Positions 60,893 through 64,000 of a DNA stretch of 64,000 bases are shown here, piece after piece. The DNA is taken from the NCBI RefSeq assembly GCF_907164915.1, contig NC_061869.1:10341721-10405720 (forward strand), read 5' to 3'. The DNA is from Impatiens glandulifera (Eukaryota; Streptophyta; Magnoliopsida; Ericales; Balsaminaceae). The translations under genes were made by a program, and so were the position numbers. The notes below the pieces were generated by a model, which saw only the letters and a list, made by a program, of their open reading frames with translations, was not told the origin of the DNA and ran no database searches. Each line of letters begins with the position of its first letter. The first letter of the stretch is position 1.

Positions 60893-62529
60893 TCAAGTGG
60901 ACCAATTTCGATGATTCATAACAAGAGTGTTAATAATAGATTTCGTCCCAATATTATCCTCGACGAAATCTAAGTCTTCACTCATTACCACATCCTCAGG
61001 TGCTTTTATGCTATTGAGCTGATCCCTTATCAATTTAATCTCAGCTCGCATGTCTAAAGCATTCCCTATTATAAATGCAAGACATGTAAAAGCAAGGTCA
61101 ACATGTGTGTAATCTTTTGATTTATAATGAACCCATATTGTTAGGTTATATATGTTCAAACACTAATACATATGTACTTTTTTAGCTATCTACCAATCAA
61201 TGATAATGGTATAAATTTTAAGTTGAAATTGGAATTTGAATTGAAATTAGAAATTTAACAAAATTGTAATTAAATTAAAAATAATTTAAATATATATTAT
61301 GTATATTACGAATTACACCACCAATTCTAATTTTAGTTCTAGATGTACCAAATCTAAGAATTCGAATTACACCACCGATTTCAGTTCTAATTCCAATTGA
61401 CATTCCAGTTTCCAATTCAAATTTCATGTTTACCGGAACACATTCTTCTTGAAATTCATTCACATTTCAAATTATGATAAGATACGAACATACAAAAACT
61501 CGAAAAACACTTACTTGATTTCAACATTAAGCTTCCCTCTACCATCGACTCAACTATTTTGCACAAAACCTCGTCCTCCATTTCTATCTGATGATTGATT
61601 TGTTTCACTTTATGAATCTCCTTCATCAATAGGTCTAGGTGAATCTGAAGAATACATGTAAAACAAATATTACAATAATATTTATACAAAATGCCTTATT
61701 TTGACAAATTTCTTTAGAGGTGTATAAAATGAAGAAGATTTATCTAAACAAATCATTGTTATTCAAGATAAAATAAATAAACATTTCACTAATTGTATGT
61801 AAAACTTCTTTGTAGCATCATTTTTCAAAGTGTTAGTTGATAACTGTGAAGGAATCAAAGAATCCAATAGAAAAAAGTATAAATTCAATTCCCTTATTAC
61901 TTTGACATCTTTTTCTTTATTGTCCACCTCAATTTGCATCTTCTTTTCCATCTTCTTAACCAAGATTTCATTTAATATTATCCTGTAAAAAAATCATATT
62001 GATAATTAAGTATTAACCATGCGCAAAAAGAGTCTTCTAATTTATAGATTTATATGTATTAAGATAACGATTAATCACAAAGTTAAAAGAGATACGACCA
62101 CTAGTTAAACTACAAATGTCTAATTTGTTAGTAAGTTTCATTTTTATATATAATTCTTGCTTTCTCTTTTCTTTATTCCTTTCTATATATATTTATCGAT
62201 TATTAACTATTCAATTAACAGTGAAATAGTATAGAAAACGCAATAAATTTGAGATAAGCTATATAGGAAAATGAATGATAATCTTACATTTCTAATCGCA
62301 TTCCATCCATCAATAAATCATCGCTTTGATCGAATGGTTTGAGTACACTATCAGTTGATTTCTGAAAGAAAATATTTGAGTCGCCATCGGATAAGGCACC
62401 ATCAGATGAAGATCCAATGTGACCGGTGAATGGAATTTCATTTGGAACCCTACCCTTTGTATAACATATGGATTGTGGAGACATTGGAGGTTTCGAAGGT
62501 GAAATGAGGGAAAGAACACAGCTCTCCAT
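60893..62529 (-). CDS. Unrecognised small charged protein, paralogue B, four exons, 208 aa
   Basis: Exons read as 62529-62288, 61982-61901, 61644-61515 and 61065-60893, in the same phases as paralogue A (627 bases). All introns are GT-AG, including intron 1 (AT|GTAAGA), where A has GC. It starts MESCVLSLISPSKPPMSPQ, 15 codons before the equivalent of the A start. The body keeps GRVPNEIPFTGHIGSSSDG, KKMEKKMQIEVDNKEKD, EIHKVKQINHQIEMEDE, RAEIKLIRDQLNSIKAPED and the end TLVMNHRNWST. Exon 3 has five extra codons relative to A (including LDLLM near its start), and exon 4 is one codon shorter. Intact, unrecognised, nuclear or cytosolic location unknown; no signal peptide or membrane segment. Confidence 0.72.
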
Positions 62530-64000
62530 TCCTCGACTTCTTGAAATGTGAAGGGATTTAACCTAGATTCCGAGAATCGATAAGCGAAATGTGCTTCTAG
62601 AATTACGCTATACATAATATACACGAATAAACACGCGCTTGTGCGCACCAGAAAAAGAGCGTTAAAAAAGAAACAAAAAGTTATTAAAATTTTATTAATG
62701 AAAATGACTCATCTTATATAAAAAAAGATAGAAATATAACAAAAGTAATTCGGATCTTTATTAGTGTTATATAGTCATAATCGAGTCATATAGTTTGATA
62801 TATATACATGCGTAAAAGTTTATTAAAGGGATTTTTTTTACATGTTAAAGTAATTCATCGTTTATAAATATATATATATATATATTAATTTTAATCTATG
62901 AAATAATTTTTATGAATAATATTAAAATGTTATGGAAGTTTCTAAATAAATAAACATGTAAATTTGAATGGTCCTTTTTATGTAAATTTGGGTGATTAAT
63001 TAGTTTATAAAATTAAATCAAATTAAATATTGAAAGGACAAGATTTTACAGGTGTGATTTATATTATATAACATATATATTCAATTTATCATCTATTGTA
63101 TTTTAGGTGTTAAAGATAAAGATGGATTTGCATATATTAATAAAAGGATTATAATTAATTACATAATTATACCTAGTTATATTCTTCCCTTATTTTAAAT
63201 AATGATAATAATAAAGGAAGAATATAAATATATTATTCCCTTTTATATTTGTTTTTATTTTTTTTATGTCATGGTTGTTGGTTGTGATTAAATAATATTC
63301 TCATTAATTTAAATATTATATATATTAAAGTTTTAGATGAATTTAGTATATAAATTTAATTGTGTTATTAGTTTTTATTAATAATATTTATCAAAATTGT
63401 TTTTGTATTATTATATATATAATATATTGAAGTAATACATTATCTTTTCCGGAACATATTATTATTTAATATTTATAATCAATATTGTTTTGAGAAATTT
63501 TTATATGGAAGTCGATATTAATAACTTTTAAATGTTATTTTTCTCAAAAAACAATATCCTTTAAATATTACTATTATAATTTTTTAAACCCATCATTATT
63601 ATCTTATAAATTAATTCCCTAGATAATTTTAGTATGTATAATATAATGAAAATAATAATTAATTAATGTTATAATGAATTGTTTAATGGTATAATGTCCA
63701 TAATCATATAAAATATTAATAAATAATCTATAGACATTATACTATTACTTTTAAAATTATAATATAATAGTTATCATTATAATTCTAATATAACAATCAT
63801 AATTGATTATATTTATAATACTTTTTATTAAAATAAATAGCATTGTAGCAGTAATAAAAGTATAATATTAATTTATTATTTATATTACAAGTAATAATAT
63901 ATTTAATAATTATAATAATAGGATAATTATAATTATTTATTTCAAATAATTAATAAAAAAATGTTTAAATTTTAAAAAAAAATCGAGTTAATTAGAAATA
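62530..64000. other. Upstream flank of paralogue B and AT-rich DNA
   Basis: Matches 51060-51955 and then 54890-55550 of copy A. No further gene before the window ends. Confidence 0.55.

Larger units (their letters stand above)
58740..64000. repeat. Segmental duplication, copy B (runs off the window)
   Basis: Same order as copy A and direct orientation, offset about 11.5-11.9 kb on the left. It has a small tandem repeat of its own (AATAATGAAAATAAAATATC at 58836 and 58877). Similarity continues to the last base, so the right end lies outside. Confidence 0.9.

Overview
This window reads as nuclear DNA of a flowering plant, probably a eudicot. The reasons are genes with GT-AG introns, plant-only families (LBD, ALOG/LSH, CHX), a plant tRNA-Asp(GUC), and very AT-rich intergenic DNA full of degenerate plant-type transposons (Ty3/gypsy, CACTA, LINE, MITE- and hAT-like pieces). 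The species cannot be told from the sequence. There is no operon structure; each gene stands alone.

Genes with good support are: (1) a CHX-family cation/H+ antiporter at 4064-7113 (+, three exons, 804 aa); (2) an LBD transcription factor close to LBD12 at 14643-15241 (-, two exons, 169 aa); (3) an intact tRNA-Asp(GUC) at 25284-25355 (-); (4) an ALOG/LSH transcription regulator at 32735-33331 (-, one exon, 198 aa); (5) a ubiquitin-activating enzyme E1 at 41097-45615 (+, six exons, 1149 aa) with an unusual hydrophobic N-terminal extension; (6,7) two paralogues of an unrecognised small, charged protein at 49106-51058 and 60893-62529 (-, four exons each, 192 and 208 aa). The two paralogues lie in a tandem segmental duplication that starts near 47.29 kb and 58.74 kb and runs off the right edge.

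Layout. 0-4 kb: AT-rich, with LINE and SINE-like scraps and an orphan coding-like segment. 4-7.1 kb: CHX. 7.1-13.6 kb: repeat-dense, with CACTA ends at 8715 and 12407, LINE reverse-transcriptase scraps, and a tandem repeat (9.63-11.8 kb) built from tRNA-Asp copies in several states of decay. 14.6-15.3 kb: LBD. 15.3-19.5 kb: mostly empty. 19.5-19.7 kb: a 30-unit hexamer array. 19.8-25.2 kb: a decayed Ty3/gypsy retrotransposon, followed by the tRNA-Asp. 25.5-32.7 kb: no gene seen. 32.7-33.3 kb: ALOG gene. 33.4-40.9 kb: AT-rich with an inverted-repeat MITE-like family and a LINE remnant. 41-45.6 kb: E1. 46.5-47.3 kb: hAT-like repeat. 47.3-64 kb: the duplicated segment, with two inverted copies of one non-coding, LTR-like element.

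I found no convincing new biological system. The observations most worth a second look are the tRNA-Asp copies collapsed exactly to their acceptor stems, the GC-to-GT 5' splice-site difference between the two paralogues, the two-segment membrane-like leader on E1, and the stepwise hexamer array. All exon boundaries come from reading splice consensus and family similarity by eye; no alignment or transcript was available.
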